A stretch of 46,647 nucleotides of DNA from a virus. The notes beneath the pieces are model-generated. The model was not told the origin of the DNA and did not search any database. It saw only the letters and a list, made by a program, of their open reading frames with translations. Each line of letters opens with the position of its first letter. The stretch's first letter is position 1. Shown here one piece after another: positions 20,022-29,379 of the stretch. The DNA lies in IMG/VR virus record IMGVR_UViG_3300045927_000031, positions 1-46,647 of that record. One strand, 5' to 3'. The position numbers and the translations under genes are program-made.

Positions 20022-22203
20022 AACCAATTCGATCTCGAACGAAGACGAGATCCTGAAGGAAATTCGCGAGTTCCGAGATTACGCCTGGAAGCGTTCTGAG
20101 AAGAACCGCCGTGAAGCGGATCTTGACATGATTGCGCTTTCCGTTGATGGCCCATGGCCGAAAGAGGAACTTGAAGCGCGTGGCAAGTACTCGAAGGTTG
20201 AGAACCCGCGCCCCTGCGGCCACACCGACATTATTTCCCCGTACAACAATCGCGTCGTGAACCAGGCGCGGATGAACCCTCGCGGCGTAGATGTCATCCC
20301 TAACGGCGAAGGCGCGGACAAGAAAACAGCGGAACGGCGCGAAGATCGCATTCGCGGGATCTCCTACGAGTCTCATGCGTCTCAGGCCCGGTTGACGGCG
20401 CTCCAGAACTCTGTGGATCGTGGTATCGGCTACTGGCGCGTGGATACGGAGTATGCCTCGCCGCGTTCGCGTAACCTGAAAATCGTCGTTAAGCGCATCC
20501 CGAATCCGAATTCCATCTTAGATGACCCCGATTGTCAGGAAGCGGATCGCAGCGACCGGAAGCAGTTACTCGCAACGCAGTGGATTACGAAATCCGAGGC
20601 AAAACGCCGCTGGAAGAACATGAAAGACCCGGATGTCGAGATTCAGGGGTTTTCCGCCGCTGAGTCCGTCTCCGTCACGGCATGGCTCCGGCCTGATTCC
20701 ATCATGTTTGCCGAATACTGGAAGGTGGAGGAGCAAAAGGAGCGCGTCCTGTTCTTTGGCGGGAATTCTGAAGGCTGCTTTGAGTCCGAACTTGAGTCAA
20801 AGGGACTCAAATTAGACGGCGACACCATTACCGACTCTCAGGGCCAGCAATTCCCGCTTGAAGACGAGCGCGAAGGCACATCTAAGAAGGTTTGCCAGTA
20901 TTTCACCAACGGGTTTCAGATTTTCGAGAAAAAGCCTTGGCCCGGATCAACGATTCCGTTTCCGACCTGTGTTGGGCGCGAGAAATACGAAGGTGACGAA
21001 CTCGTCATTGAGTCCCTGACGCGCAAACTTCGCGAGCCGAACCTGAATTTCGACGTTTCCGTTGCGGGCGAACTTGAACAGTTCGGCATGTCCACGAAAT
21101 CCAAGATCATGGTTTCCGATAAGGCCATCGAAGGCTACGAAACGCAATGGAAGCTGGCGCACCGGAACCCGCAAGCCTACCTGAAGTACCACGAGCGCGA
21201 TGAGCAGGGGAACCAGGTCCAGCAGCCGAAAGAGATTCTCTTTCAGGCGCAAATTGAAGGTTACGAGGTCGCCCGGAACAGTTTCATTCGCGATGCTCAA
21301 AACGCGGCGGGAATGACGGGTGTGGACCAAAAGCAGCGGCAGAGCGAGTCCGGCGTGGCGCAGGATAAGATTGACGCAGCGGCGGATACCAACAATTTCC
21401 ATTTCATCGACTCCTACCTCTCCGCGATTGAGTTCGAGGGCCGCATTGAGAATGAGTTGCTCGCGTACATCGAAGATTCCGAGCGCACGGTCGGATTTCA
21501 GACGAAAGACGGGAAGTACAAGAGCGAGAAGATTACGCCGTATCCGGATCAGCCGCATCCTTACGGCCCACCGGAAGGTCACAGCGTGACGATCTCCACG
21601 GGGCCGGATTCCGTCAGTCAGATGGTCGATGCTCAGAAGTTTGCGGAGTTACTGACGAAGAATCCGGAACTCCTGACCAATCCGCTTTCGCCACTCATCA
21701 TTCAATTGAAGAACCTGGGCCCCGTTGGCGACAAAATGATTAAGGTGGCGACGGCGCTTCAGCCGCCTCCGGTACAGGCCGCATATGCCGATCCCGAAGG
21801 CCAGCAGGAGCCGACTCCTCCGCACGCGGTTGCGGCAATTGAGCAGTTGAAGGGCATGGCGCAGGCGTTGAATGCTCACGGCGAAGAACTGCAACAGAAG
21901 GTCATCGAACTCGAAGACGAGAAGCAGGGGAAAGTTGTTGATAACCAAGGGAAAATGGCGCTCTTGGAGCGCGAGTACCAACTGAAGAAGATGCTTCAGG
22001 ACGATCAACAGGCGTTTGAAATGGCGATGATCGGCAAGCAAATGGAGTTAAAGAAACTCGAAATTCAAGAAAAGTTATTGATGCAGTCGAGGGATTTATC
22101 GCATAAAGGGGAGCAGGCTAGCGCCGACCGCCAGCATGCTTCGCAGGAAAGCGCAGCGGATCGAGAAGCCGCCGCCGCAAGCCAGAACGGGACTGGCGAG
22201 TAG
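20008..22203 (+). CDS. portal protein, P22 type
   Basis: The product is 731 residues from TTG, close to P22 gp1 in length. P-Y-N-N-R-V-V-N-Q-A-R-M-N-P-R-G (about 81-96), then S-Q-A-R-L-T-A-L-Q-N-S-V-D-R-G-I-G-Y-W (about 127-145), are P22-portal signatures. The last 130 residues are a charged helix rich in Gln, Glu and Lys, like the barrel helix of P22. Twelve copies form the DNA gate of the head. Confidence 0.88.
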   Translation: MPKGETNSISNEDEILKEIREFRDYAWKRSEKNRREADLDMIALSVDGPWPKEELEARGKYSKVENPRPCGHTDIISPYNNRVVNQARMNPRGVDVIPNGEGADKKTAERREDRIRGISYESHASQARLTALQNSVDRGIGYWRVDTEYASPRSRNLKIVVKRIPNPNSILDDPDCQEADRSDRKQLLATQWITKSEAKRRWKNMKDPDVEIQGFSAAESVSVTAWLRPDSIMFAEYWKVEEQKERVLFFGGNSEGCFESELESKGLKLDGDTITDSQGQQFPLEDEREGTSKKVCQYFTNGFQIFEKKPWPGSTIPFPTCVGREKYEGDELVIESLTRKLREPNLNFDVSVAGELEQFGMSTKSKIMVSDKAIEGYETQWKLAHRNPQAYLKYHERDEQGNQVQQPKEILFQAQIEGYEVARNSFIRDAQNAAGMTGVDQKQRQSESGVAQDKIDAAADTNNFHFIDSYLSAIEFEGRIENELLAYIEDSERTVGFQTKDGKYKSEKITPYPDQPHPYGPPEGHSVTISTGPDSVSQMVDAQKFAELLTKNPELLTNPLSPLIIQLKNLGPVGDKMIKVATALQPPPVQAAYADPEGQQEPTPPHAVAAIEQLKGMAQALNAHGEELQQKVIELEDEKQGKVVDNQGKMALLEREYQLKKMLQDDQQAFEMAMIGKQMELKKLEIQEKLLMQSRDLSHKGEQASADRQHASQESAADREAAAASQNGTGE

Positions 22204-22245
22204 AGTTTAAAACTTTCGTTGCCGGGGTTGCTCCCGCTGCAACAG

Positions 22246-22306
22246 CCAAAGAAAGACAAGGGTCCGCTCTCTGTGCACAGCGGAGGGCCGGACCCTTTTT
22301 CTTTGG
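22246..22306. terminator. strong intrinsic terminator inside the head operon
   Basis: GGGTCCG (22260-22266) pairs with CGGACCC (22289-22295), followed by T5. The stem extends outward with CCAAAGAAA / TTTCTTTGG after a small bulge and contains the inner palindrome CTGTGCACAG. The symmetrical A and T runs make it work on both strands. It would lower transcription from the portal into scaffold and coat unless another promoter exists. Confidence 0.8.
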
Positions 22307-22333
22307 CGCATCGAAGTCCGATAAGGAGAACGA

Positions 22334-23416
22334 ATGCCCGAAGACGTTATCACTGCGGAAAACGTCGCCGCACCTGAGCCTATCGCACCCGTTGAGCCCT
22401 CGTCTTTCGCGGAGGTCATGAATTCATGGACTCCCGAAGAGAGGTCACATTGGGACAAGACCGGCGAAGAACCGAAACCGAAAGAAGTCACGGCAACTCC
22501 CCCACCGGAGCCCGATACGCCACAAGAGCCTTTGCCCCAACAGGCAGAAGTTAAGCCGGAACAAGGCCCCGGCGAGGAAGAGGACCACGAACCGGAGTAT
22601 TACGGAACCCCCGAGCAGCAACGGAAACAGCGTCAGGCGTTTGCCCGAAAGACACGCCAAAACGCTGAACTCAAGGCCGAACTGAAACTCCTGCGCGAGC
22701 AATATGCGAGTAAACCTGCGGAGACCGCTCCCGCGCCCAAAGCAGAAGTTAAGGCACCGACAACGGCATTGCAGCGGCCCAAGCCGCCCAAAATGACCGG
22801 CCATGAGACCGCTGAAGAGTGGGACGCGAAGAATGAAGCCTATTCCGAGGCGCTTGCCGATTATTTCGAGCAGGTAGCCGAGTCGAAACTTCAAGCCTTC
22901 CGCGCCACATCCGAGGCTGACCGCGAAACGGCAAAATTTGAGGCCCGCGTTGAAGCGCGGAACATCAAATCCGCGCCGTACTTCTCGGAGGACTTTCCCG
23001 CATCCCTGGCGATGAACCACGTTATCCGGTATGACCCGGATGGGCTCGATTACGTGCCGAACCTCACAAAAGAGGCCGGCGAGCGGATTAAGGCCCTGAC
23101 CGACATTCCGAATTTCGACAAACTTTTGGTCGAGAACCGCGACCGTGCGCTTTACCTCTTAGGAGAAAAGCGGGCGACTGCCAAGTTTGAGATGCAAAAA
23201 CTCATCAAGCCTCCTGCCGCTCCGGCTCCGAATCCTAAACCGATAACCGTTACGGCTGCTCCCGCGCCTGGAACTCGCATCAGCGCGAATACCTCTGCCT
23301 CCGGCGACCCCTTGAAGGAAGCCTACGCGGCTTACGACCGCACAGGGGACCACAGGTACTTGACTGAAGCGATGCGTCTGGAAAATGAGCGCGAGCTTGC
23401 CGCTTTGAGGCGTTAG
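22334..23416 (+). CDS. scaffolding protein
   Basis: The product is 360 residues, rich in Pro, Glu, Lys and Gln, with a long helical middle (about 90-200) and a small basic helical C-terminal end (L-K-E-A-Y...R-L-E-N-E-R-E-L-A-A-L-R-R). That composition, and its place between portal and coat, match P22 gp8, which guides shell assembly by its C-terminal coat-binding helix and then leaves. AAGGAG precedes the ATG. Confidence 0.82.
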   Translation: MPEDVITAENVAAPEPIAPVEPSSFAEVMNSWTPEERSHWDKTGEEPKPKEVTATPPPEPDTPQEPLPQQAEVKPEQGPGEEEDHEPEYYGTPEQQRKQRQAFARKTRQNAELKAELKLLREQYASKPAETAPAPKAEVKAPTTALQRPKPPKMTGHETAEEWDAKNEAYSEALADYFEQVAESKLQAFRATSEADRETAKFEARVEARNIKSAPYFSEDFPASLAMNHVIRYDPDGLDYVPNLTKEAGERIKALTDIPNFDKLLVENRDRALYLLGEKRATAKFEMQKLIKPPAAPAPNPKPITVTAAPAPGTRISANTSASGDPLKEAYAAYDRTGDHRYLTEAMRLENERELAALRR

Positions 23417-23433
23417 GAGCCTCGGAGATTGCC

Positions 23434-24708
23434 ATGGCTACTCATGTTTATACCGACAAAGTGTCGGCCAAGATCGTCAGGCTTGTGAAAAACAACCTGA
23501 TGATTGCCGACAAAATGACCAAAAAGTTTGAGATGGAGTTCGAGGACAAAGCCGAACCCATCGGGCAAACACTTCGCGTCAAGAAGCCGCTTCGCGGCGC
23601 CGTCGTTGACGGTTCCCTGTGGACTGGCGCGAACATCGAACGCAAGTGGGCGACTGTTGGCCCCTTCCAGCATTTCCACATTCCGCTGCAAGCCGGCGTT
23701 GGTGAGCAAATGTTTGAAATGGAGCGCACGGACGAAGCGCGGGAAAAGAACCTCTTCGCGCCTCTTGCCGCGCAGCTCGCGCAGGAAATCGACCTGCGGG
23801 CGGCTCGCTTCATCGCCCTGAACACGACCATGCACGTCGGCGTTCTCGGCACCACGCCAACTTCGTTCGACACGTTCGGTTCGGCCACAACCCGCATCGA
23901 CGAGAAGGACGGAAAGAACGGGAAACTGCGAGCCGGAATGTACATTTCGCCCGAATCGCATCGTTCCATGGTGTCCGGTACGCCGAACGCCATCAACCTG
24001 TTCAACGCGGCGAATGGCGAGCGGATTTTTACGGAAGGCGTCATCGGGCGCTATTCCGGTTACGACATCGGCACAACCATGTCGCTCTACTCCCACACCA
24101 CGGGCGTCATTGCCACCGTTGCTTCCATCACGGTCAGCGTGTCCTCGGTGGACGGCGATACCAGCATCGTTCTCGGCTGCGCCACGGGCGACACGATCAA
24201 GGCTGGCGACTACATCACGGTCGCAAACTGCGAAGACGTGAACCCCTTCACGCGGGCCTCGCTCTTCCGCAGGCGTCACCTGACAGTTGCGGGCGATCCC
24301 GGTCAGACCTATACCGCTGCGGCGAACGTCGTGACGGTGCCCCTGGTTGAGCCGTTGTTTGGCCCCGGCAACCCCTATCAGAACATTTCCCGGCTTCCTG
24401 TTGCTCTGGACGCGGTGACCTTCAATGACGGGTACACGATGACCGACGCGACGGCGAAGAGCGGAAAGATGGGCGTCACGTTCACCAACGATGCGTTTGC
24501 CATCGTCGGCGCGAAAGTCCCGAGCCCGAAGAAAGGCAGCTTTGAAACGGTGTCCAGCTACATTGATCCCGACACCGGAATCAATATCGCCATCCTCGGC
24601 TGGTACGTGCCGGAAACACTCGAATGGCGGTGGAGAGCCGACTGCTGCATTGGCTTCGGCAAACTGCTCGGTGACACCTCTTCGGCTGTTACCGCAATCG
24701 GGGCGTAA
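23434..24708 (+). CDS. major capsid protein, P22 coat type
   Basis: The product is 424 residues (P22 gp5 has 430). The N-terminal P-I-G-Q-T-L-R-V-K-K-P, D-G-S-L-W-T-G-A-N-I-E, the D-L-R-A-A-R helix and the C-terminal Y-T-M-T-D-A...F-A-I-V-G-A-K-V-P and W-R-W-R-A-D-C-C-I-G-F-G fit the HK97-fold P22 coat family. A central part (about 210-260) corresponds to the inserted I-domain. Confidence 0.88.
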   Translation: MATHVYTDKVSAKIVRLVKNNLMIADKMTKKFEMEFEDKAEPIGQTLRVKKPLRGAVVDGSLWTGANIERKWATVGPFQHFHIPLQAGVGEQMFEMERTDEAREKNLFAPLAAQLAQEIDLRAARFIALNTTMHVGVLGTTPTSFDTFGSATTRIDEKDGKNGKLRAGMYISPESHRSMVSGTPNAINLFNAANGERIFTEGVIGRYSGYDIGTTMSLYSHTTGVIATVASITVSVSSVDGDTSIVLGCATGDTIKAGDYITVANCEDVNPFTRASLFRRRHLTVAGDPGQTYTAAANVVTVPLVEPLFGPGNPYQNISRLPVALDAVTFNDGYTMTDATAKSGKMGVTFTNDAFAIVGAKVPSPKKGSFETVSSYIDPDTGINIAILGWYVPETLEWRWRADCCIGFGKLLGDTSSAVTAIGA

Positions 24709-24719
24709 GGAGAAAAACC

Positions 24720-25676
24720 ATGAAAATGAAAACACTCTACACGCTTTTCTTCGTTCTGGCCGCGACCGTAACGGCCCACGCGCAATCGGCTCCCGTGCGA
24801 ACCACGCTTTCGGGAGCGATGGCAGCGGGCGCAACTACAATCACCGTTGCCAGTGCCACGGGTTTTGCGGCTACCGTCAACGGCACCAACGCTTATGTCC
24901 TGATTGAGAAGGACTATCGGCGCGTGACCGCCGTTTCGGGCACCACGATTACCCTTCAGGCGCAAGGGGGCGGGCCACTCGTGGCTCATCCTTCGGGCGC
25001 AACTGTGGTTTTCGGTCCTGGCGGTAATTGGGATGCAGGCACCGGACGTTCCTCGGGCGTATTCCTTCAGAGCCAGCCGACCGGAACCTGCACCCGTGCC
25101 ACTCAGGGCTATCAGCCGAACTTCGTCATTAGCGGCGGTCAGGCCGTGGCGATGGCGGACTGTCTCGGCGGTAAGTGGGTGGCAGGTACGTTGCCGGATG
25201 CGGTTCACCAGGAACCACGCGAGTGCAACTTTCACTTCACGCCCACAGTGGTTTCGACCACAGGTGGCGCGGGAACCGTCTACGTGTCCTCAATCGAGAT
25301 TCCCTACAGCCGTTGGGTGACAGGTCTCTCGGTCCTGAACGGAGCGACGGTCGGCACTTCGCTGACGTTGGTGACGCTGTACGACAACGCGGGAAGCCTG
25401 CTGGCGAATGCATCGACGGCGGGAATCTCCGGCGGCACAGCCTCAACGATGTGGGACATTTCCTTCACTTCAGCGAGGTTTATCACGGGGCCTGCTAGGT
25501 ACTTCGTCGGCGTCCAGAACACGGGCGCTACGGCGACGTTCGGCCTTGCGGGTTCGCTGATGTCCTACGGCGACATTGTAGGGAACGCGAGAGCGGGAAC
25601 CTTCGGAACTCTTCCGGCGATTACCGTTCCGTCCACGTTCACATCGGTCCAAACGCCGGTGATGTGCACCTTCTAA
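24720..25676 (+). CDS. late protein with signal peptide, virion-like domain
   Basis: The product is 318 residues. Residues 1-21 are a Sec signal (M-K-M-K-T-L-Y...A-H-A-Q). Next comes a domain common in phage structural proteins: G-A-T-T-I-T-V-A-S-A-T-G-F...V-T-A-V-S-G-T-T-I-T-L...A-H-P-S-G-A. The rest is a beta-rich, Gly/Thr-rich jelly-roll-like part. It stands in the slot of decoration proteins right after the coat, but a capsid protein should not be exported, which is the oddity. GGAG precedes the ATG. Confidence 0.75.
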   Translation: MKMKTLYTLFFVLAATVTAHAQSAPVRTTLSGAMAAGATTITVASATGFAATVNGTNAYVLIEKDYRRVTAVSGTTITLQAQGGGPLVAHPSGATVVFGPGGNWDAGTGRSSGVFLQSQPTGTCTRATQGYQPNFVISGGQAVAMADCLGGKWVAGTLPDAVHQEPRECNFHFTPTVVSTTGGAGTVYVSSIEIPYSRWVTGLSVLNGATVGTSLTLVTLYDNAGSLLANASTAGISGGTASTMWDISFTSARFITGPARYFVGVQNTGATATFGLAGSLMSYGDIVGNARAGTFGTLPAITVPSTFTSVQTPVMCTF

Positions 25677-25683
25677 CAATCCT

Positions 25684-25715
25684 TCCGGCCTGTCTTCGGA
25701 TGGGCCGGAGTTTTT
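25684..25715 (+). terminator. intrinsic terminator after the coat cluster
   Basis: TCCGGCC (25684-25690) pairs with GGCCGGA (25703-25709), followed by G and T5. The T-run ends just before CGGAGG, the ribosome site of the next gene. It would limit expression of the export/glycosyltransferase genes relative to the coat. Confidence 0.8.
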
Positions 25716-25725
25716 CGGAGGTCTC

Positions 25726-26166
25726 GTGAAACGTCTTTTTTCTGTAGTTCTCATTCTCGCATTCGGCGTCAGTCTTCTCTTCATCGCGCCGACTCCCGTA
25801 GTCGAAGCGCAGGCGGGTGTTTGTAGTCAGTCGGCAACCATTTCGTTGGCGAGCGGCAGTGCTGCTGTACTCGTCTCTGGATCTGCTGGCGGCTCAACCT
25901 TCGTTTGCGGCTTTGTCGTCTCAGCGGACACGCTGGCAACGACCGTGCAGTTTAGTCGTGGCACGGGCACGGCCTGCGGCACCGGCGGGGTAAACCTTGG
26001 CGGGGCGATGCGGTTGTGCGACGAGTGTAATATCTCGTTCGTCCACTACCTTCCGATTTGGCAGGTGACGCCGAATTACGCCACACCGAACGTCACGCCG
26101 GATTTCTGTATCACTACGGCCACGGGGGCGGTAACGGGATTCCTGATCTATGGCAGGAGTCAATGA
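25726..26166 (+). CDS. secreted small Cys-rich protein
   Basis: The product is 146 residues from GTG with CGGAGG ahead. The signal peptide (residues 1-28) ends V-E-A-Q-A. The mature part holds six or so cysteines (C-S-Q-S, V-C-G-F, T-A-C-G, L-C-D-E-C, F-C) and strand-like Ser/Thr/Val runs. It overlaps the GT-C gene by 4 bp (ATGA), so the two are co-translated and may be substrate and enzyme (inference). Confidence 0.7.
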   Translation: MKRLFSVVLILAFGVSLLFIAPTPVVEAQAGVCSQSATISLASGSAAVLVSGSAGGSTFVCGFVVSADTLATTVQFSRGTGTACGTGGVNLGGAMRLCDECNISFVHYLPIWQVTPNYATPNVTPDFCITTATGAVTGFLIYGRSQ

Positions 26167-27833
26167 AGTCAACCCTGCTGGCTATTGTTCTCGTCATTAC
26201 GGCGGCGGTCTATGCCAACTCGCTGACGGGAGCGTTTCAGTTCGATGACGTGGCGGTTCAAGGCTGGCTTGAAGGAACCATGACCGATTTCGTCGCGAAC
26301 GAAATGGGGATCGCGCATCGGCCTTTGCCGTACTTCACCTACTGGATTAATTACGTGATTGGCGGGGCGAATCCGTTCGGGTTTCACCTCGTCAATCTCT
26401 ACGTTCACCTTGTTTCAGTGGCGCTGGTGTTCTTCCTGGTTGACCACTTGTTAGGGGGTGATCCAATCTCTGCGGCCTTCGGGGCTCTCCTGTTCGCGGT
26501 TCATCCGTTCTTCTCGTCCTCGGTGGCCTACATTTACGCGCGTGGTTCCATGATGGCCGCGATGTTTGTCTTCGCTGCGGCGCTCGCGGCGCTGAAGTTG
26601 CCCGGAATCTGGAAATGGGTCGCGACTCCGGCCTTTCTCGCTCTCGGCGTCCTCTGCAAGGAAGAGGCGCTGATTGCGCCTGCGCTCTTTCTCGGCTATG
26701 CCATCATCAACGGGCATAAGACGGCGGCGAAAATACTCCTGTGTGCTGCCGCTCTCGGTCTCGTCGGGATCATGTTCACGGCCCCTTACGTTCAAACGAT
26801 TTTCAATACGCCGCTATCCAACGAAATCATGCCCGTGCCGGATCTCATCATGAATTACGGCGCGTGGCCGACCGTCAGTGAGCACTTGCGGGGCGTTCTG
26901 AATGGATACGCTTTTCATACTCTCGGAAATCTTTTGGTGCCACTGCATTTATCTCCTGATCCGGCGATGGTTTTCGGGCGGCAATGGATCGCGGCGGTGG
27001 CAATTATTCTCGCGATGGCGGCGCTGGCTCTATCCAAAAAGATACCCGTAGATATCCGAATGGCGCTATGGGCCCTGCTCTGCTGCCCGATTCTCGGCGC
27101 TTTGGTCATCCTTGTTGCCGAACCGCTCTTTGAATACCGCGCCTATGTTCTCGGTCTCGGGGTCGCGCTCATGGGTGGGGCTCTATGCCGACGCCTCCAA
27201 CGGCTACGACTAGCGCCTGTGCTCGCGGCCCTGACTATCGCGGCACTTGCGGCGGGCACTGTCCAGCGAAACCAGGCGTGGGCCACGGTGATCGACCTCT
27301 GGCAAGACGCGCACGATAAGGACCCGGCCAAGAAACGCGCCGTGTTGAACCTCTCGGCGGCTTTGATAAAGGCGAGGCGCCATGCTGATGCGGAATTACT
27401 GCTCCAGAAGACGCTCGACCGCTATCCGGCGTTCCGTGCGGCCCATGTGAACCTCGCAGCGGTCTATCTGGAAAACCAGAAGTGTGAAGCCGGGGAGTTC
27501 CACGCGCGCCGGGGCGTACCCGTACCGCTGGCTTACACATACATTGCGCTCTGCGAGACGCAGCGCGGCAATTTTGAAGGGGCATTGGCGAATGTGGACA
27601 TGACCATCAAGTTAGACCCCGAAATGATCTATGCCCGAGGGGTCCGCCTGAGTCTGTTGAAGGAAATGGGGCGCGATGCTGAAGAACTGACCGCACTTGA
27701 AACCCTTGTCGCGGAGCATCCAAAGGACCGCATGGCGCACACAACGCTGTCGATGGCGTACCGTATGGCGGGATACAAAGACTTCGCGGAGAAGCATTCA
27801 AAGATTTCCAAAGAACTCGCAAAGGAGAACTAA
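26163..27833 (+). CDS. TMTC-like membrane protein: GT-C O-mannosyltransferase-type plus TPR
   Basis: The product is 556 residues with about ten membrane helices in the first 370 and TPR helices from about 395 to the end (A-V-L-N-L-S-A-A-L-I-K-A-R-R-H-A-D-A-E, N-L-A-A-V-Y-L-E-N, then more). F-Q-F-D-D-V-A-V (25-32) gives the early Asp pair of GT-C enzymes. R-P-L-P-Y-F-T-Y-W, then H-P-F-F-S-S-S-V-A-Y-I-Y-A-R-G-S (114-129), match the bacterial/eukaryotic TMTC pattern (H-P...V...R). Such proteins move mannose from a lipid carrier onto Ser/Thr outside the cytoplasm. Finding one inside a phage head operon is highly unusual. Confidence 0.75.
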   Translation: MKSTLLAIVLVITAAVYANSLTGAFQFDDVAVQGWLEGTMTDFVANEMGIAHRPLPYFTYWINYVIGGANPFGFHLVNLYVHLVSVALVFFLVDHLLGGDPISAAFGALLFAVHPFFSSSVAYIYARGSMMAAMFVFAAALAALKLPGIWKWVATPAFLALGVLCKEEALIAPALFLGYAIINGHKTAAKILLCAAALGLVGIMFTAPYVQTIFNTPLSNEIMPVPDLIMNYGAWPTVSEHLRGVLNGYAFHTLGNLLVPLHLSPDPAMVFGRQWIAAVAIILAMAALALSKKIPVDIRMALWALLCCPILGALVILVAEPLFEYRAYVLGLGVALMGGALCRRLQRLRLAPVLAALTIAALAAGTVQRNQAWATVIDLWQDAHDKDPAKKRAVLNLSAALIKARRHADAELLLQKTLDRYPAFRAAHVNLAAVYLENQKCEAGEFHARRGVPVPLAYTYIALCETQRGNFEGALANVDMTIKLDPEMIYARGVRLSLLKEMGRDAEELTALETLVAEHPKDRMAHTTLSMAYRMAGYKDFAEKHSKISKELAKEN

Positions 27834-28009
27834 TGGGGAAAAAGCAAACGGCTGAAGAAACTGCCCGCGCTGTGGAGGAATACAAGAACTCGACGTCGGG
27901 GCCGAACTTCGCGACCGCTGAATCCGTTGCGGCCCTTGAATCGCAGTTACTAGATGCGATTTCGCGGATTGCGAAACTCGAAGCCGAAATCAAGAAGTGC
28001 CGGAGGTAG
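27833..28009 (+). CDS. 58-residue coiled-coil protein
   Basis: MGKKQTAEETARAV; the end A-A-L-E-S-Q-L-L-D-A-I-S-R-I-A-K-L-E-A-E-I-K-K is a heptad coiled coil. TAATG overlap with the GT-C gene and AAAGGAG ahead. The family is unknown. Confidence 0.6.
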   Translation: MGKKQTAEETARAVEEYKNSTSGPNFATAESVAALESQLLDAISRIAKLEAEIKKCRR

Positions 28010-28012
28010 GCA

Positions 28013-28774
28013 TTGCCCTCGCCGCAAGACATCATCATTAACGCGCTGCTCGACATCAACCGGATGGGAGCGGGCGAGTCTGCGCCGAACGCGGAAGATA
28101 ACGCGCTGGCCTTGAGCCACTACAACCGCATCGTTGATCGCTGGCGGGCTCTCGGGCGCATGAGTTATTTCGAGTTCTCGCAGTCGTTCCCATGGACTGT
28201 CAGCAAGGCGACAGGCTACACGCTCGGGCCGACCGGCAGCGGCGCGGACTTCATCATTACGGGCACGGGTACGGCGGTGCGGCCTCCAACCATCAATCGC
28301 GCCAAGCTCGTACTCTCGGGCGGCTATGAGATCGACCTGCCAATCATCTTTAAGCGCGAGTTTCAAACATGGTCGCTGCCGTCAACGGAAAGCGGTCAGC
28401 CGTTGCGGATCTACTACAACCCCGGCTTCCCGGTCGGCACGATCTACCCGCTGCCGTATCCAGTATCGCTGACGGACGAACTGAAGTTGTACTTCGGCTC
28501 GCAGTTGGAAACCATCACGATGGGCGGTGACACGCCGACGATTGCGGTCAACATCGACATGCCCCCCGCTCTTGAAGATGCGCTGACGTTTACGCTGGCC
28601 GAGCGCCTGTGTACGCCTTTCGGCAAGGCCGTGACTCAGGAATTGAAGATTCAGGCGCATGGCGCACGGCAGGTTTACAGCCAGTTGAATGATGCGGACC
28701 CCGCGTTCATCGGTACGGCACTTTATGGCCTTGAATGCGGCCCGAACTATGTGACGACTTACGACGGGAGATAA
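28013..28774 (+). CDS. P22 gp4-like tail accessory / head completion factor
   Basis: The product is 253 residues from TTG with CGGAGG ahead. I-N-A-L-L-D-I-N-R-M-G-A-G-E, Y-N-R-I-V-D-R-W-R-A-L-G (38-49), a T-L-G-P-T-G-S-G-A-D-F segment, R-P-P-T-I-N-R-A, and P-L-R-I-Y-Y-N-P-G-F-P-V-G-T-I-Y-P-L-P fit P22_Tail-4 proteins. It binds the portal and lengthens the channel. It is longer than P22 gp4 (166 residues), as in many relatives. Confidence 0.8.
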   Translation: MPSPQDIIINALLDINRMGAGESAPNAEDNALALSHYNRIVDRWRALGRMSYFEFSQSFPWTVSKATGYTLGPTGSGADFIITGTGTAVRPPTINRAKLVLSGGYEIDLPIIFKREFQTWSLPSTESGQPLRIYYNPGFPVGTIYPLPYPVSLTDELKLYFGSQLETITMGGDTPTIAVNIDMPPALEDALTFTLAERLCTPFGKAVTQELKIQAHGARQVYSQLNDADPAFIGTALYGLECGPNYVTTYDGR

Positions 28775-28776
28775 AA

Positions 28777-29376
28777 ATGTCAGTTAAAAGCTACCTCAAC
28801 CCTCAAAACCTTGCGATCCAGTTGGCGGACATTTTCACGCAGGAACTAGAGCTACTTGCTGAACTTGGAACGAATTGGAGCCTCTACCGAGTTGGTGGTG
28901 GGCTATTTTGCGCTATTCGCACCCTGACTCATGCCCAAATTGTGCCGCTGCGTACTACTGCCGTGGAAATTGCTCCCGCACCTGGCCCGCGTAAAATTAT
29001 CGTTCCGGTAAATGTCTTCATATCGACCAGCATAGCCACGGATTACACGGGCATTGATGCGGATGCTCGAATTGATTTTCTTGTAGGAACGAATACCCCA
29101 ATTTCTTCGGCCTATAACGATGCTGACGGCTCTGTGAGTGGTCTTTTGGCCCCGACCGCCAATTACGGCGAAACCGCTGCATTCGGCATCGGAGGAATCC
29201 AGTCTATTGCCGATGCGGCACACTCTTCGTCTTCTGGTATGTATGCCAATGGGCTTGCGAGCGCCATGATGAATGCGCCGTTTCGTGTAAAAGCGGCGAA
29301 TGATGCGGATTTTACGGCTGGAGCCGCCGCAAACACCATGACCGTGCGCGTGAATTTCACGGTGATAAGTGTTTAA
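28777..29376 (+). CDS. hypothetical structural protein
   Basis: The product is 199 residues starting MSVKSYLNPQNLAIQ. The N-terminus is helical and the body beta-rich (I-I-V-P-V-N-V-F-I-S-T), with A-A-A-N-T-M-T-V-R-V-N-F-T at the end. The position suggests a virion or decoration protein. GGGAG lies ahead. Confidence 0.6.
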   Translation: MSVKSYLNPQNLAIQLADIFTQELELLAELGTNWSLYRVGGGLFCAIRTLTHAQIVPLRTTAVEIAPAPGPRKIIVPVNVFISTSIATDYTGIDADARIDFLVGTNTPISSAYNDADGSVSGLLAPTANYGETAAFGIGGIQSIADAAHSSSSGMYANGLASAMMNAPFRVKAANDADFTAGAAANTMTVRVNFTVISV

Positions 29377-29379
29377 GCC

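Noticed and set aside
23413-24834. 473-codon minus-strand frame
   Set aside because: Exact antisense of the capsid gene; Arg/Gly/His-rich shadow without motifs.
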